DNA of 64,000 bases, taken from assembly GCA_029959545.1 (NCBI GenBank), contig JASCPH010000002.1:1-64000 (forward strand), written 5' to 3'. A program made the position numbers and the translations under genes. Numbering within the stretch: the stretch's first letter is position 1; every line of letters begins with the position of its first letter. Source of the stretch: Microbacteriaceae bacterium PS02066 (GTDB lineage: Bacteria; Actinomycetota; Actinomycetes; Actinomycetales; Microbacteriaceae). Below, piece by piece: positions 37,324 to 46,344 of this stretch. Below the pieces are notes generated by a model. The model saw only the letters and a list, made by a program, of their open reading frames with translations, ran no database searches and was not told the DNA's origin.

Positions 37324-38177
37324 TGACCGACATCACGACTGTCGCCGTTCTCGGAACAGGCGTTCTGGGTTCGCAGATCGCGTTTCAGAGCGCCTACAGC
37401 GGATTCCCCGTCGTCGCATACGACATCAGCGAAGAGGCGCTGAGCTCTGCGCGCGAGCGCTTCGAACGCCTCGCGGCCACCTATCGGGCCGAGGTGCCCG
37501 GAGCTGCCGAGGGTACGCGCGTCGACGACGCGCTGGCGCGCCTGAGCCTGACCACCAGTCTCGCCGACGCGGCGAAGGCCGACCTCGTCATCGAGGCCGT
37601 TCCGGAGGTGCTCGATCTGAAGCGCGAGGTGTACTCGCGCCTGTCCGAGCTCGCGAGCGAGAACACGATCTTCGCGACCAACTCGTCCACGCTCCTGCCG
37701 TCCGACATCGTCGACTTCACAGGTCGCCCCGAACGGTTCCTCGCGCTGCACTTCGCGAACCGGGTGTGGAAGTTCAACACCGCTGAGGTGATGGGAACCG
37801 AGCACACGGCTCCCGAGGTGTTCGATGCGGTGATGCGGTTCGCCGACGCCATCGGCATGGTGCCCATCGCCATCCGCAAGGAGAAGGCAGGGTATGTGCT
37901 CAACTCGCTCCTCGTCCCGCTGCTGAACGCCGGTATGGGACTGGCAGCCGGCGGGTACGCATCGGTCGCCGACATCGACAAGACGTGGCGCATCGCCACC
38001 GGCGCCCCGATGGGCCCCCTGCAGATGCTGGACGTCATCGGCTTGAACACGCCGTACAACATCCTCACGCACTCGAGCACGGGGGACCAGGCGCTGGCCG
38101 CCTGGCTGAAGGAGAACTACATCGACCAGGGCAAGCTGGGTGTCGCGACCGGCGAGGGCTTCTATCGCTACGCATGA
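37320..38177 (+). CDS. 3-hydroxyacyl-CoA dehydrogenase family protein
   Basis: 285-residue NAD-dependent dehydrogenase: Rossmann domain (about 1-185, GTGVLGSQIAFQSAYSG and AYDISEEAL) with catalytic His in FLALHFANRVW, then the helical C-terminal domain (about 190-285). The sequence WKFNTAEVMGTEHT replaces the usual PVxxMKLVE region of beta-oxidation enzymes, so a non-fatty-acid 3-hydroxyacyl-CoA or 3-hydroxybutyrate-type substrate is possible. No thiolase or enoyl hydratase is nearby. ATGATG at 37320-37325 gives two possible starts; ATGA overlap with tetR favours coupling. Followed by a strong hairpin. Confidence 0.87.
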   Translation: MMTDITTVAVLGTGVLGSQIAFQSAYSGFPVVAYDISEEALSSARERFERLAATYRAEVPGAAEGTRVDDALARLSLTTSLADAAKADLVIEAVPEVLDLKREVYSRLSELASENTIFATNSSTLLPSDIVDFTGRPERFLALHFANRVWKFNTAEVMGTEHTAPEVFDAVMRFADAIGMVPIAIRKEKAGYVLNSLLVPLLNAGMGLAAGGYASVADIDKTWRIATGAPMGPLQMLDVIGLNTPYNILTHSSTGDQALAAWLKENYIDQGKLGVATGEGFYRYA

Positions 38178-38183
38178 TGTGCA

Positions 38184-38227
38184 CGCCGGCCCGCCGTTGC
38201 GCCACCGGGTGCCCGGCGGGACCGGCG
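38184..38227 (+). terminator. Terminator after the TetR-dehydrogenase operon
   Basis: CGCCGGCCCGCCG (38184-38196) pairs with 38214-38227 with a single A bulge, 17-base loop. It separates this operon from efp, whose -10 candidate follows ten bases later. Confidence 0.7.
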
Positions 38228-38236
38228 ACCATCCCG

Positions 38237-38242
38237 TAAGAT
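38237..38242 (+). promoter_or_regulatory. Candidate -10 element of efp-nusB
   Basis: TAAGAT, about 68 bases before the efp ATG. No good -35 match. Confidence 0.45.
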
Positions 38243-38309
38243 AGGACGCTGGGCCATCGGTAGTCACGACGCGCCCGCAGATCTCACGACGAACGGAACC
38301 TCCACCCTC

Positions 38310-38870
38310 ATGGCATCTACCGCAGACATCAAGAACGGCGTCGTCCTCAGCATCGACGGACAGCTGTGGAACGTCGTGGAGTTCCAGCACGTCAAGCCCG
38401 GCAAGGGCGGCGCGTTCGTCCGCACGAAGCTGAAGAGCGTTATGACCGGCAAGGTCGTCGACAGGACCTTCAACGCCGGCGCCAAGGTCGACATCCAGAA
38501 CGTCGATCGTCGTGACTTCACCTACCTCTACAACGATGGTGAGGGCTTCGTCTTCATGGACGTCGCCGACTACGACCAGATCACGGTGGGTGCGGCGACG
38601 GTCGGCGACGCGGCGAACTACCTGCTCGAGAACCAGCAGGTGCAGATCGCGCTCCACGACGGCAACCCGCTCTACATCGAGCTGCCCGCCTCCGTCGTTC
38701 TCGAGATCACCTACACCGAGCCTGGTCTCCAGGGTGACCGCTCGTCCGCCGGAACGAAGCCGGCAACGGTGGAGACCGGTCACGAGATCCAGGTCCCGCT
38801 CTTCGTCGAGACGGGCACCAAGGTCAAGGTCGACACGCGCACGGGCGATTACCTCGGCCGCGTCAGCTGA
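38310..38870 (+). CDS. efp: Translation elongation factor P
   Basis: 186-residue three-domain, tRNA-shaped factor that rescues ribosomes stalled at polyproline. KOW-like N-terminal domain with the loop [14 protein letters not shown], whose lysine at the tip is the modification/contact residue; central and C-terminal OB folds, ending [22 protein letters not shown]. Three bases separate it from nusB, the conserved actinobacterial pair. The usual upstream pepQ is missing here. Confidence 0.97.
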   Translation: MASTADIKNGVVLSIDGQLWNVVEFQHVKPGKGGAFVRTKLKSVMTGKVVDRTFNAGAKVDIQNVDRRDFTYLYNDGEGFVFMDVADYDQITVGAATVGDAANYLLENQQVQIALHDGNPLYIELPASVVLEITYTEPGLQGDRSSAGTKPATVETGHEIQVPLFVETGTKVKVDTRTGDYLGRVS

Positions 38871-38873
38871 CGG

Positions 38874-39284
38874 GTGAGCGCTCGTAGCAAGGCGCGTAAG
38901 CGCGCCCTCGACATCCTTTTCCAGGCCGACGTCCGCGGCGAGGACCCCGCGGCCATCCTCGCCGCAGAGGCCTCCCGTGCGGCGGGCGAACCCGACCGCC
39001 AGAGCTCTTGGCTGTACGCGCGCGACATCGTCGATGGTGTCATCGACCACCGCGACGAGATCGACGAGCAGATCGTCACCCACGCGCGCGATTGGAAGAT
39101 CGAGCGGATGCCGGCCGTCGACCGCGCCGTCCTGCGCATCGGCGTCTGGGAGGCCGTCTTCAACGATGAGGTCCCCGTCGCCGTCGCCATCGACGAGGCC
39201 GTGGAGCTGGCGAAGGAGTACTCGACCGACGAGGCCGGGGCCTTCGTGCACGGCGTGCTCGCGCGCATCGCCCGCTCCGCCTGA
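38874..39284 (+). CDS. nusB: Transcription antitermination protein NusB
   Basis: 136-residue all-helical RNA-binding protein that with NusE/S10 binds boxA and supports rRNA antitermination. Start VSARSKARKRALDILFQADVRG, the RMPAVDRAVLRIGVWE and VAIDEAVELAKEYSTDEAGAFVHGVL motifs are typical. GTG start at 38874, three bases after efp. Confidence 0.95.
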   Translation: MSARSKARKRALDILFQADVRGEDPAAILAAEASRAAGEPDRQSSWLYARDIVDGVIDHRDEIDEQIVTHARDWKIERMPAVDRAVLRIGVWEAVFNDEVPVAVAIDEAVELAKEYSTDEAGAFVHGVLARIARSA

Positions 39285-39357
39285 CGCACGAGCCGCGGGC
39301 CTGATCCGGGAGCGGTGGGCCCCGGCGGTGCGGACGGGACACACAGCCGCGGCTGCC

Positions 39358-39363
39358 TAGACT
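39358..39363 (+). promoter_or_regulatory. Candidate -10 element of the MBL-Rieske gene
   Basis: TAGACT followed by AAAGGA (39373-39378 region) and the ATG at 39386. No clear -35. Confidence 0.45.
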
Positions 39364-39385
39364 CGACAGCGGAAAGGACTCTTCT

Positions 39386-40945
39386 ATGCGCATCACGGGT
39401 CTCGGCCACGCGGGCATGTTCATCGAGACGGCAGGCGGCAGCATCCTCTGCGACCCCGTCATCGGCCCCTCGTTCTTCGGGTCGTGGTTTCCGTTCCCCG
39501 ACAACCGCGGGCTCGACTGGGAGCGTTTCGGGCAGGCGGACTTCCTTTACATCTCGCACCGGCACCGCGACCACTTCGACCCCCGGCTGCTCCAGCGGTA
39601 TGTGCGCTCGGACATCCCCGTGCTGCTTCCTGACTATCCGACGGACGACCTCGAGCAGGATCTGCGTGCCCTCGGCTACGAGAACATCGTCTACACGCAG
39701 GCCGGCGTTCCGCTGCAGTACGGCGAGCTGTCCGTCATGGTCACGCCGTTGCGGGCGCCCAGTGACGGCCCCATCGGAGACTCGTCGTTGAGCGTGGACG
39801 ATGGATCAGCCTCCGTCCTGAACCAGAACGACTCGCATCCGCTCGATCTCGAGAAGCTGCTCTCGTTCTCGAAGCCGGATGCGTACTTCACGCAGGTCTC
39901 CGGAGCCATCTGGTGGCCGATGGTCTATGACCTGCCGCAGGATGCGAAGCAGAACTTCGCGAAGCTCAAGCGCGACGCGCAGAACAAGCGCGCGATGTAC
40001 TACATCGAGAAGGTCGATGCCGAGCATGTGTTCCCGATGGCCGGCCCGCCGATGTTCCTGCGCGAGGAACTGTTCCGCTATAACGGTCTCGGTCTCGAGA
40101 ACGACTCGATCTTCACCGATCAAAGCGAGTTCCTCGCGCACATGGCCGAGCATCGCCCCGAACAGAAGGGCTATCTGTTCGTCCCCGGGACGCAGGTCGA
40201 TCTGAACCATGGCGCGATCGAGGTCACGCAGACCCTGTACACCGAAGCCGAGATCGAGCGTATGTTCGCCGACAAGTGGGCCTACCTCGCCGAGCAGCGT
40301 GACAGCCGTCAGCAGGAGATCCACGACGAGGAGGCGAGCCGGGCCGAGGTGCTGCCGCCTGCCGAGATGCTCACCGCCATCAAGGAGTGGTGGGAGCCGC
40401 TGCTGCGCCGCGCACGCACGATCCGCAACGGGGTGGGGGGCAACGTCCGGTTCCGCATCGGCGAACTGGACATGGTGGTGGACTTCCCGAAGGCGAAGGT
40501 CCGCGAGTATGCGGGGGAGGAGTGCATCTACTGGTACACGATCCCAGCCGACCTCGTCTCCACCAACATCGCAGACCACGAGATCGACTGGTCCAACTCG
40601 ATCTTCCTGTCGATGCAGTTCGAGGTCGGACGCAGCGGCAAGTTCAACGAGTTCCTCACCACGTTCCTCAAATGCCTCTCACGCGATCGCATCGAGTACG
40701 TCGAGAACTGGTACGCCGAGCAGTCCGACCAGACCGAGGACGCCCAGTTGGGCGACTGGGTCGTGCAGCGCCGCTGCCCCCACCTGCGCGCGGACCTCAC
40801 GAAGACCGGCAAGATCGAGGACGGCGTGCTGACGTGCAGTCTGCACGATTGGAAGTGGGACCTCGCGAGCGGACGCTGCCTGACGACGCAGGGACACCCC
40901 ATCCGCGCGTCGCGCGAGACCGCCGAGATCGCCTCCGGCGTCTGA
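39386..40945 (+). CDS. Metallo-beta-lactamase-fold protein with C-terminal Rieske [2Fe-2S] domain
   Basis: 519 residues, soluble, no signal peptide. N-terminal MBL-fold (about 1-250) of the UlaG/CMAH-like kind: MRITGLGHAGMFIE, then the metal motif HRHRDH (58-63). A middle domain (about 320-430) has many aromatic residues. The C-terminus is a Rieske domain with both ligand pairs at canonical spacing: CPH (Cys464, His466) and CSLH (Cys484, His487). The pairing recalls vertebrate CMP-N-acetylneuraminate hydroxylase, which joins Rieske and MBL-like parts but with the Rieske domain first. It suggests an iron-dependent mono-oxygenase or redox-coupled hydrolase; substrate unknown. Monocistronic, convergent with the mevalonate operon. 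Confidence 0.85.
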   Translation: MRITGLGHAGMFIETAGGSILCDPVIGPSFFGSWFPFPDNRGLDWERFGQADFLYISHRHRDHFDPRLLQRYVRSDIPVLLPDYPTDDLEQDLRALGYENIVYTQAGVPLQYGELSVMVTPLRAPSDGPIGDSSLSVDDGSASVLNQNDSHPLDLEKLLSFSKPDAYFTQVSGAIWWPMVYDLPQDAKQNFAKLKRDAQNKRAMYYIEKVDAEHVFPMAGPPMFLREELFRYNGLGLENDSIFTDQSEFLAHMAEHRPEQKGYLFVPGTQVDLNHGAIEVTQTLYTEAEIERMFADKWAYLAEQRDSRQQEIHDEEASRAEVLPPAEMLTAIKEWWEPLLRRARTIRNGVGGNVRFRIGELDMVVDFPKAKVREYAGEECIYWYTIPADLVSTNIADHEIDWSNSIFLSMQFEVGRSGKFNEFLTTFLKCLSRDRIEYVENWYAEQSDQTEDAQLGDWVVQRRCPHLRADLTKTGKIEDGVLTCSLHDWKWDLASGRCLTTQGHPIRASRETAEIASGV

Positions 40946-40954
40946 ACCGCCGTC

Positions 40955-40995
40955 GCGTCGCCTGTCCCGGCTCCGCGAGCGGGGAGAGACGACGC
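40955..40995. terminator. Bidirectional terminator between MBL-Rieske gene and mevalonate operon
   Basis: Nested complementary blocks: GCGTCG (40955-40960) with CGACGC (40990-40995), TCCC with GGGA, and GCTC with GAGC around a CGC loop. It lies between the two convergent stops (40945 and 41004). Confidence 0.65.
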
Positions 40996-41003
40996 GCGGC
41001 AGA

Positions 41004-42170
41004 TCAGGCCTGGTCGGCGGTGTACTGGCGGGCGCGACCCCGGACGCCTGCGAAGTGGTACGGCCACGGAGACTGGGCCGGCACGGCCACGTCCTGACGG
41101 CTCCCCAGGTGTGCCGCGGCATGCAGCGCGCGGTAGGCAGGTACATCCACGCGCGTGCGTGCGGCGAGCAGCTCCGCGGTCTCATCCGCGCGCGTGTGCT
41201 CACGGTAACCGGGCTGGACCACGCCCGCGAAGAACTCGCTGACGCTGCCGGAGCCGTAGCTGAACATGCCCACGCGCTTGCCGGTGAGATCGTCGTCGCC
41301 GTCGAGAAGAGCGGCGAGTCCGAAGTACAGCGACGCCGTGTACGAATTGCCGATGCGTCGGTTGTAGAGCGTCGAGCGCAGGTAACGGTCCTCCGCGAGC
41401 TCCGTGCCCAGGTGCTCGGCGAGACGGCGATGCGCCTTGGCGGCCATCCGTGTGAAGGGCTGGTGGTGGGTGAAGACGTCGATCTCGGCGGCGTCCACCC
41501 CGCCGTGGGCACGATAGTCGTCCCACGCGCCGACGAAGCCGTCGAGATATGCATCGATGGACAGCTTGCCGTCCACGACGGCGGTCACGCTGTCGTTCGG
41601 CCGCCAGAAGTCGTCGACGTGAGCGGTATGCAGTCCCGTCGCCGGCTCGATGCTCAGCAGGGCGGGATCCGCGGTGACGAGCATGGCGACCGCGCCGGCG
41701 CCCTGCGTGGGTTCGGCGGCCGAGTCGAGCTCGTAGCGGGCGATGTCGCTCGCGATGACGAGCACCTTGGATCCCGGCTCGCGGGCGACCAGCCCGGCGG
41801 CCGCCTGCAATGCGGCGGTGGCGGAGTAGCAGGCCTGCTTGAGCTCGATGACGCGGCTCGTGGAGGGCAGCCCCAGCAGATCATGCACCCAGACGCCGGC
41901 GGACTTGGACTGGTCGACGCCGGACTCGGTGGCGAAGAAGACCGTGCGGATGCCGTCGACGCCGTGCCGGTCGAGGATCCGCCGGGCGGCCGTCGCACCC
42001 ATCGTGACGATGTCCTCATCCGGACCGGGGACGCTCATCTGGTCTTGGCCGAGTCCGATGTGGAACTTGCCGGGGTCGACGCCTGTCGCCGCCGCCAGGT
42101 CGTCGAGCTCCAGTACGTGGCCGGCGGTCGCGACCGCCAGGTCGTGGATTCCGATCAGGGGCGCGGTCAT
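41004..42170 (-). CDS. mvaS: Hydroxymethylglutaryl-CoA synthase
   Basis: 388-residue thiolase-fold enzyme that condenses acetyl-CoA with acetoacetyl-CoA. The catalytic triad is visible: Glu82 in TESGVDQSK, nucleophile Cys114 in KQACYSATAAL, and His236 in HHQPF. GSYGSGS-like FSYGSGSVSEFF near the C-terminus. Last gene of the mevalonate operon; its ATG overlaps the mvaA stop (ATGA). Length matches bacterial MvaS (about 385-390). Confidence 0.96.
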   Translation of the reverse strand: MTAPLIGIHDLAVATAGHVLELDDLAAATGVDPGKFHIGLGQDQMSVPGPDEDIVTMGATAARRILDRHGVDGIRTVFFATESGVDQSKSAGVWVHDLLGLPSTSRVIELKQACYSATAALQAAAGLVAREPGSKVLVIASDIARYELDSAAEPTQGAGAVAMLVTADPALLSIEPATGLHTAHVDDFWRPNDSVTAVVDGKLSIDAYLDGFVGAWDDYRAHGGVDAAEIDVFTHHQPFTRMAAKAHRRLAEHLGTELAEDRYLRSTLYNRRIGNSYTASLYFGLAALLDGDDDLTGKRVGMFSYGSGSVSEFFAGVVQPGYREHTRADETAELLAARTRVDVPAYRALHAAAHLGSRQDVAVPAQSPWPYHFAGVRGRARQYTADQA

Positions 42171-43213
42171 CGCGTGGCCTTTCCGTTGCGCTCCAGCTGG
42201 AGGTGGGAGGTCATGAGTTCTCCGGGATTGGTCTGGGCGGCGAGCAGAGAGAGCTCGCCGCAGAGCACCGTGGCCGCCACGAGAGCGGCGAGGCGCCGAG
42301 CGTTCTCACCCGGCTCGCGATCCTCGCGGCATCCGAGGCGGGTGAGCGCCTCCTCGACCTGGGGGAGGTCCTTGCCGTTGCCGACCGTGCCGACGACAAG
42401 GGTGGGCAGCGTGCACGAGAAGTACAGGTCGCCGTCGCCGCGGACCTCGGCCCACGTGATCCCCTGCGACCCTTCCACGATATTCGCGGCGTCCTGACCG
42501 GTCGCGAGGAAGATCGCGAGCAGCATGTTCGCGTAGTGGGCGTTCGCCGAGCGCAGCGCGCCCGCTATCGTGGAGCCGACGAGGTTCTTGCGGGTGTTCA
42601 GCTCCACGATCCGCGCTGCGCTGGAGCGCAGCTGCGACTCCACGAGCTCTGCGGGGATGAGGATGTCGGCGACGACATTGCGACCGCGGCCCAGGATGCC
42701 GTTGACGGCGGTCGCCTTCTTGTCGGAGCAGTAGTTGCCGGAGATCGATCCGTACTCCAGCTCCGGATGCCACTGCAGGATCTGCGTCATGAGCGACTCG
42801 GCGGCCAGCGTCACCATGTTGTGCCCGGAGGCGTCGCCGGTCGACAGAGCGAAGCGCACGAAGAGCAGGTTGCCGACGACCTCGGTGTCGACATCGAGCA
42901 GTCGAGCATGCCGGCTCTGAGCGGCCACTGTCGCCGCGAGCTCGGCGAAGCGGCCCCGGATGTCGCGTCCGGCGCGGACGGCGGTCGCAGCGTCGACGGC
43001 GGTGAACAGGGAGGAGCGCGTCATCCGCTCGTCCACGACCGTCACCCGGATACCGTCGTCGACCAAGCGCGACACGCGCGCGCCGCGCCCGACCGAGGGC
43101 CAGAGCGGGCTCTCGTAGGTGGCGAGGGGAACCTCCTGCTCGCCCACGACATCGCCGCTCAGGCGTAGCGGACCCACCCAGCGTGTGGGTACGGGCGTGA
43201 ACTCACCGGTCAT
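42167..43213 (-). CDS. mvaA: Hydroxymethylglutaryl-CoA reductase
   Basis: 348 residues. Reduces HMG-CoA to mevalonate. GNYCSDKKATAVN carries the catalytic lysine in the form seen in class I (NADPH-type, eukaryote/archaeal and streptomycete) reductases; SGHNMVTLAAESL and TGQDAANIVEGSQG are also class I features. C-terminal LAAQTNPGELMTSHLQLER contains the His of the flap domain. Start ATG at 43213 with AAGGAG seven bases before; it overlaps the end of fni by 11 bases. An in-frame upstream ATG adds ten residues with no ribosome site. Confidence 0.95.
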   Translation of the reverse strand: MTGEFTPVPTRWVGPLRLSGDVVGEQEVPLATYESPLWPSVGRGARVSRLVDDGIRVTVVDERMTRSSLFTAVDAATAVRAGRDIRGRFAELAATVAAQSRHARLLDVDTEVVGNLLFVRFALSTGDASGHNMVTLAAESLMTQILQWHPELEYGSISGNYCSDKKATAVNGILGRGRNVVADILIPAELVESQLRSSAARIVELNTRKNLVGSTIAGALRSANAHYANMLLAIFLATGQDAANIVEGSQGITWAEVRGDGDLYFSCTLPTLVVGTVGNGKDLPQVEEALTRLGCREDREPGENARRLAALVAATVLCGELSLLAAQTNPGELMTSHLQLERNGKATR

Positions 43214-44291
43214 TCCGGCTCCTTCCAGGTGCGCCGAGCGCATCGGAGCGATGCGCCAGCGAGGTGATGTCGATCGCGCGTGCCCGCGCGAATTCGGCGG
43301 TCGCGCCGCCGATGATCAGGTCCGTTCGGATCAGGTCCGTGCTCGTGCGCGCCCCGAGAACGGTCATGACGGACCGCAGCTGCGTCTTCCACGCGTCGAG
43401 CGCCGTGGACAGAGCATCCGCGCCGCCGTCGAGCACCATCCGCAGGAAGGTGCCGGAGACACCGACGGCGCCCGCTCCGAGGGCGAGGCCCCGAATGACG
43501 TCCAGGGGAGTGCGCACGCCCCCCGAGGCAAGCAGGGGCGGGGCATCGGTGGGTGCGTCGAGCAGACTCTCGACGGCGCTCTGACCCCAACCGGCCAGGT
43601 AGCCGAAATCGGCGTCCGTCCGCCGCGCGTTCTCGATCTGCACGAAGTCGGTTCCGCCGCGTCCCGCGACGTCCGCCGCGGCGACCCCGATCTCTCCCAG
43701 GACGGAGAGCGTGCGCCGGCTGAGGCCGAAGCCGACCTCCTTGACGATGACGGGGACGTCCACGGCGGCGACGATGCGCTCCAGAGAGGCGACCCAGTGC
43801 CCGAACGAACGCCCGCCCTCGGGCATCACGATCTCCTGCACGGCGTTCACGTGGATCTGCAGCGCATCGGCGTCGATGAGGGCGACGGCGCGTCGGGCAT
43901 CGTCCGCGGATCGTTCGATTCCGATGTTGGCGAACAGGAGTCCGTCCGGGTTCTGTTCGCGCAGGACGCGGAATGTGGGTGCGGCATCCGGGTCGTCGAG
44001 TGCGACGCTCATCGAGCCGGACGCGATCGGCACACTCGCCGCGGCGGCCGCGGCGGCGAGAGCGCGGTTGATCTCGCCCGTGCGCCTACTGCCACCGGTC
44101 ATCGCGTTGATGTAGAAGGGCGCCGGCCAGTGCAGCCCAGCCGCCTCTGTCGCCAGCGTCACGTCGGCGGCGTCGATGCCGGACAGGGCGTGATGGAGCA
44201 GGCGGACGTCGTCGAAGGCATTTCCGGCGACGAGCGGATGCTGGGCGGCAGCGAGTCGGACGTGATCGTCTTTGCGGTCCGCGGCGCTCAC
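43203..44291 (-). CDS. fni: Type 2 isopentenyl-diphosphate isomerase
   Basis: 362-residue FMN-dependent TIM-barrel enzyme that interconverts IPP and DMAPP. RKDDHVRLA N-terminus, INAMTGGSRRTGEIN, ASGSMSVAL, LFANIGIE, the glutamine/glutamate of QIHVNAVQEIVMPEG, and VIVKEVGFG are characteristic. GTG at 44291 in GTGA with the mvaK2 stop, with GAAGGAGG nearby. A longer frame upstream runs through mvaK2 and was rejected. The type 2 isomerase accompanies the mevalonate pathway in gram-positive bacteria. Confidence 0.95.
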   Translation of the reverse strand: MSAADRKDDHVRLAAAQHPLVAGNAFDDVRLLHHALSGIDAADVTLATEAAGLHWPAPFYINAMTGGSRRTGEINRALAAAAAAASVPIASGSMSVALDDPDAAPTFRVLREQNPDGLLFANIGIERSADDARRAVALIDADALQIHVNAVQEIVMPEGGRSFGHWVASLERIVAAVDVPVIVKEVGFGLSRRTLSVLGEIGVAAADVAGRGGTDFVQIENARRTDADFGYLAGWGQSAVESLLDAPTDAPPLLASGGVRTPLDVIRGLALGAGAVGVSGTFLRMVLDGGADALSTALDAWKTQLRSVMTVLGARTSTDLIRTDLIIGGATAEFARARAIDITSLAHRSDALGAPGRSRNDR

Positions 44292-45379
44292 GGTGCACCT
44301 CCTTCGGCGGGAGACACCGACAGGGTGAGGTGCCGGATGTCGCGTTCCTCCCAATCGCGGAGCATGCCGGCGATGTCGGCATCTTCCGGAGCCAGCACGA
44401 TGCCGCAGTCCCCGCCGCCGGCGCCCGACGACTTCGCGGCGGCCCCGGCCGATTCGGCGGTGTCGCAGAGCGCCGCGAGCGCATCCGTCTCGATCGCCAC
44501 GCCGGCGCTTCGGCCCAGCCGACGCAGCAGGCGGCGCGCCCGACGGACGGCGTCGAGCGTGGCGGAGTCGTCGCCCTCGTCCAGGGCGCGTGCCAGGTCC
44601 GTCACGCACGCGCGTGAGTCGAGCAGGAACGCGGGGTAGTCCATGGCGCCGGATCCGTCGCGCACCGCGTCGACGAGCCGCGCGGTGGATGCGGGACGAC
44701 CCGTCCACCCGACGAGGAAGCGGAGGGAGGCGGGCGGCGTGAGGCGGGCGATGTCCATCGGCTCCCACCCGGGAGATGCCAACAGCTCGGCGACCGACGC
44801 GCCCTCGTCGAGAGACTGTCGCAGCACTCGCCGGTCGGGGGAGCGGTAGGAGATCCAACCGCCGAACGCACTCGCGGCCAGGTCGCCGCCGGACGCCTGC
44901 GGCGCGACCTGGACGGTGGCCAGCAGCGCGAGTCGGTACGCGTCGCGACGGGAGAGTCCGAATCCGTAGAACTCGTCGATGGCGCGGATCGTCGCGATCG
45001 TGACCGCAGCGGAGGATCCGAGACCGAACTTGCGGCCGGACGCGTCATCCAGCCCGCTGTCGATGTGGAGGTCGTAGTAGTGCGCGGTCAGCCCGCGCTC
45101 CGAGCGCAGACGTTCGGCGAGGGTGATCGCCGCGAGCACGTACTCATAGGGATGATGCTCGGTGTCTATCGTGAGACCGTCGCCCGTACGGCCCCAGACC
45201 AGGGGAGTACGCCCGAATTCGGGCGAGTGGATGCTGCCCGAGTGGGCACTGGGGGTGAGGCGGACCGTCAGGTAGCGATCGACGGCGACGAGCACCGCCG
45301 GCTCTCCGGGCGTCACGACCGCGTACTCGCCCGCAATGAAGAGCTTGCCCGGCGAGCGGACGACGATCGGGGCGGTCAC
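44288..45379 (-). CDS. mvaK2: Phosphomevalonate kinase
   Basis: 363-residue GHMP kinase. N-terminal SPGKLFIAGEYAVVTPGEPAVLVAVDR, ATP-binding GLGSSAAVTIATIRA (motif 2), and C-terminal motif 3 SSGAGGGDCGIVLA. It phosphorylates mevalonate 5-phosphate. Differs from its GHMP neighbours by the FIAGEYAVV and DDASGRKFGLGSSAA motifs usual in bacterial PMK. GTG overlaps the mvaD stop. Confidence 0.94.
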   Translation of the reverse strand: MTAPIVVRSPGKLFIAGEYAVVTPGEPAVLVAVDRYLTVRLTPSAHSGSIHSPEFGRTPLVWGRTGDGLTIDTEHHPYEYVLAAITLAERLRSERGLTAHYYDLHIDSGLDDASGRKFGLGSSAAVTIATIRAIDEFYGFGLSRRDAYRLALLATVQVAPQASGGDLAASAFGGWISYRSPDRRVLRQSLDEGASVAELLASPGWEPMDIARLTPPASLRFLVGWTGRPASTARLVDAVRDGSGAMDYPAFLLDSRACVTDLARALDEGDDSATLDAVRRARRLLRRLGRSAGVAIETDALAALCDTAESAGAAAKSSGAGGGDCGIVLAPEDADIAGMLRDWEERDIRHLTLSVSPAEGGAP

Positions 45380-46344
45380 TCGACGGACCGCCCGCCGACC
45401 ACCAGCCCCGGCCCGGGCAGCGCCACGACCGTCTCGGCGAGGGCGCCGAGCTCACCCGCGACGGCTTCCGCGTCGGCGGCGCGGCAGAGCGCGACGACGT
45501 TCGGGCCCGCGTCCGCCGTCGCATACGCCTCCAGACCCGCGTCGCGCAGCGCCGCCACGCGATCGAACAACGCGATGCTCGTCGGAGAGAGGTAACGGAT
45601 GGAGGGCGCCGCAGCCTGGATCACGGCGTGCATCCGCAGCGCGTTGTTCTCGGTGAGACGTCCGAGCTGGGCGACGTCGCCCTCGACACAGGCACGCCGT
45701 GCCTCCTCGAGCGTGAGGGCGGTCGAGGTGATCCACGCGGGGTAGAAGGGAGACGTGGCGGCGGTGCGACGCATCGCCTCCCGGCTCGAGATCTGCTTCT
45801 CTCCGCTGTCCACGATCGCGACGACCATGGCGAGCTCCGCCGGTGCCGGCAGCGGTTCGGCGTACGACTGCTCATCGTCGCCGGCGTGCCAGAGGGCGAA
45901 GCCGCCGAAGATCGAACGGGCAGCCGAGCCCGAGCCGCGGCGGGCGAGCCTGCTCAGCTCCCGTGCGCTCAGCTGCAGTCCGTAGGCGGATGCGGCCGCA
46001 CCTGCGAGCGCGGCGAAGCCGGCGGCGGAGGAGGCGAGACCCGCGGCGGAGGGCACGGTGTTGTGCGACTCGACACGGGCCCGCATCCCGGTGCCGGCGA
46101 GGCCCCGCACGAGATCGAGGAACCGCGCGGTGCGCTCGGCGGGGACGCCGGACTGCTCTCGGCCGTTCAACACGAAGACGTCGGCTTCGAGAGAGTCGTC
46201 CACGACGACCGTGGTGGTCGTGGGGAACACCCCGAGGGTCATCGACAGGCTGCCCGTCGCCGGCAGGTTGAGCGCGGTGTCCTGCTTGCCCCAGTACTTC
46301 ACCAGGGCGATGTTCGGATGCGCGATCGCGCGAGCCTCGGTCAT
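45376..46344 (-). CDS. mvaD: Diphosphomevalonate decarboxylase
   Basis: 322-residue GHMP-family enzyme that uses ATP to turn mevalonate diphosphate into IPP. Signature AHPNIALVKYWGKQDTALNLPATGSLSMTLG, SHNTVPSAAGLASSAAGFAAL, RRGSGSAARSIFGGFALW, and the catalytic aspartate in DAGPNVVALC. ATG overlaps mvaK1 stop (ATGA). Confidence 0.95.
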   Translation of the reverse strand: MTEARAIAHPNIALVKYWGKQDTALNLPATGSLSMTLGVFPTTTTVVVDDSLEADVFVLNGREQSGVPAERTARFLDLVRGLAGTGMRARVESHNTVPSAAGLASSAAGFAALAGAAASAYGLQLSARELSRLARRGSGSAARSIFGGFALWHAGDDEQSYAEPLPAPAELAMVVAIVDSGEKQISSREAMRRTAATSPFYPAWITSTALTLEEARRACVEGDVAQLGRLTENNALRMHAVIQAAAPSIRYLSPTSIALFDRVAALRDAGLEAYATADAGPNVVALCRAADAEAVAGELGALAETVVALPGPGLVVGGRSVE

